Origin: Echinicola strongylocentroti
GTDB taxonomy: Bacteria; Bacteroidota; Bacteroidia; Cytophagales; Cyclobacteriaceae
DNA length: 64,000 nucleotides
Assembly (NCBI RefSeq): GCF_003260975.1
Contig: NZ_CP030041.1
Span: 558,001 to 622,000 of the forward strand
Reading direction: 5' to 3'
The position numbers were made by a program, and so were the translations under genes. Of the stretch, positions 63,565 through 64,000 are shown in pieces. Below the pieces are notes generated by a model that ran no database searches, was not told the origin of the DNA, and saw nothing but the letters and a program-made list of their open reading frames with translations. The number at the start of each line of letters is the position of its first letter. Position 1 is the stretch's first letter.

Positions 63565-63613
63565 TTTTTTTTACCTAGAGTAAGTAATTTTACTTATATT
63601 TAGGTAAAAAAAA
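63565..63613. promoter_or_regulatory. Large perfect inverted repeat upstream of the response regulator gene
   Basis: TTTTTTTTACCTA (63565-63577) and TAGGTAAAAAAAA (63601-63613) are perfect 13 bp arms. The spacer holds a second inverted repeat TAAGTAA/TTACTTA (63581-63587, 63590-63596). The T-run is 5' of the stem on both strands, so it is not a normal terminator. It could be an operator or a leader hairpin for the gene 188 bases downstream. Confidence 0.5.
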
Positions 63614-63801
63614 CATATATTACCAACGTTTTATTCTTACTAGCAAATTATATTTATACCAACATGAGTTCAAAATCTTGACAAACCACAAGAACCTTGC
63701 TTCTGCAAAAAAAGCAAATAGACCCAGAGACATTTAGTTTGATTAATAGTTTTGCCGACAAGGTATTGAATAATTAAACACCTAATTTTATTGATTTTTA
63801 G

Positions 63802-64000
63802 ATGACTAGCATAAAGAGCATTTGCGTAATTGACGACGACCCTATCTACACTTTTGGGATAAAGAAAATCATAGAGATGGGAAATTTTGAAGTAAATACC
63901 ATCTTCTACCAAAATGGCCTGGAAGCTTATGATGGGCTTTCAAGTAGAATTGAAAACAAGGAACCTATGCCGGACATGATCCTGCTGGATATCAATATGC
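63802..64000 (+). CDS. Response regulator receiver protein, N-terminal part
   Basis: The gene is cut by the window end after about 66 residues. They form the first half of a CheY-like receiver: ICVIDDDPIYTFGIKKIIEM with the acidic pocket, and PDMILLDINM with the phospho-acceptor Asp near residue 63. The sequence resembles the single-domain response regulators common in Bacteroidota, but a C-terminal output domain cannot be excluded. It is preceded by about 430 bases of AT-rich DNA containing a TAnnTTTG element and a large inverted repeat. Confidence 0.85.
   Translation, partial: MTSIKSICVIDDDPIYTFGIKKIIEMGNFEVNTIFYQNGLEAYDGLSSRIENKEPMPDMILLDINM

Overview
This 64 kb window is chromosomal DNA of a member of the Bacteroidota, most likely a marine Cytophagales bacterium (Cyclobacteriaceae, Echinicola-like). 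The grounds are a SusC/SusD pair under ECF sigma/FecR control, sulfatases, a DUF4301 protein, a Wza/Wzc/Wzi export route, TAnnTTTG-type -7 elements, start codons without clear Shine-Dalgarno sequences, and many short hairpin repeats between genes. The genus is an inference from general resemblance; no search was run. No rRNA, tRNA or CRISPR array was recognised.

Layout. (1) 1-1770: end of a cobalamin nucleotide-loop operon, cobT (cut by the window edge), cobS and a CobC-like phosphatase. (2) 1913-4678: a YtrA-type operon (ABC ATPase, membrane protein, GntR regulator, membrane-anchored protein) with an inverted-repeat operator candidate against the first start codon. (3) 5122-10336: a minus-strand D-galactonate catabolic operon (FadR-type regulator, KDPG/KDPGal aldolase, galactonate dehydratase, GntP permease, SMP-30 lactonase lipoprotein), next to a secreted GH2 beta-galactosidase (10729-13563). 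(4) 13873-14499: an HPP membrane protein, then a mobile repeat. (5) 15270-26752: a polysaccharide utilization locus, transcribed leftward: ECF sigma, FecR, SusC, SusD, sulfatase, GH43 lipoprotein, second sulfatase. With region 3 this suggests use of a sulfated, galactose-containing glycan.

(6) 27031-59066: a large Wzx/Wzy-type capsule/exopolysaccharide locus, almost all on the minus strand. In order of transcription it has a Wzi-like protein, the initiating phosphoglycosyl transferase, a UDP-glucuronate 4-epimerase, Wza, Wzc, UDP-xylose synthase, ManC, the flippase, two pyruvyl-transferase-family proteins, several glycosyltransferases, the Wzy-like polymerase, an MBOAT/SGNH acetylation pair, a heparinase-type lyase and UDP-glucose dehydrogenase. 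A final operon holds a DUF4301 protein, a cysteine-rich lipoprotein and a second Wzi. The precursor enzymes predict GDP-mannose, UDP-GlcA, UDP-GalA and UDP-xylose as sugar donors, with pyruvate and acetate decoration. An orphan LytTR response regulator lies inside the locus. (7) 59227-64000: a thioredoxin-reductase-like flavoprotein, topoisomerase III, a second copy of the mobile repeat, and the start of another response regulator.

The most notable non-coding content is a set of transposon-like repeats without transposase: a 418/632 bp family with 12 bp terminal inverted repeats and target duplications, one copy carrying a nested second element, and a separate family ending in AACCCGGAATATGCATTAG, seen six times and only in intergenic DNA of the capsule locus. 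A shared AATAAA(A)CGTATTT motif occurs in the three long AT-rich leaders of the capsule operons.
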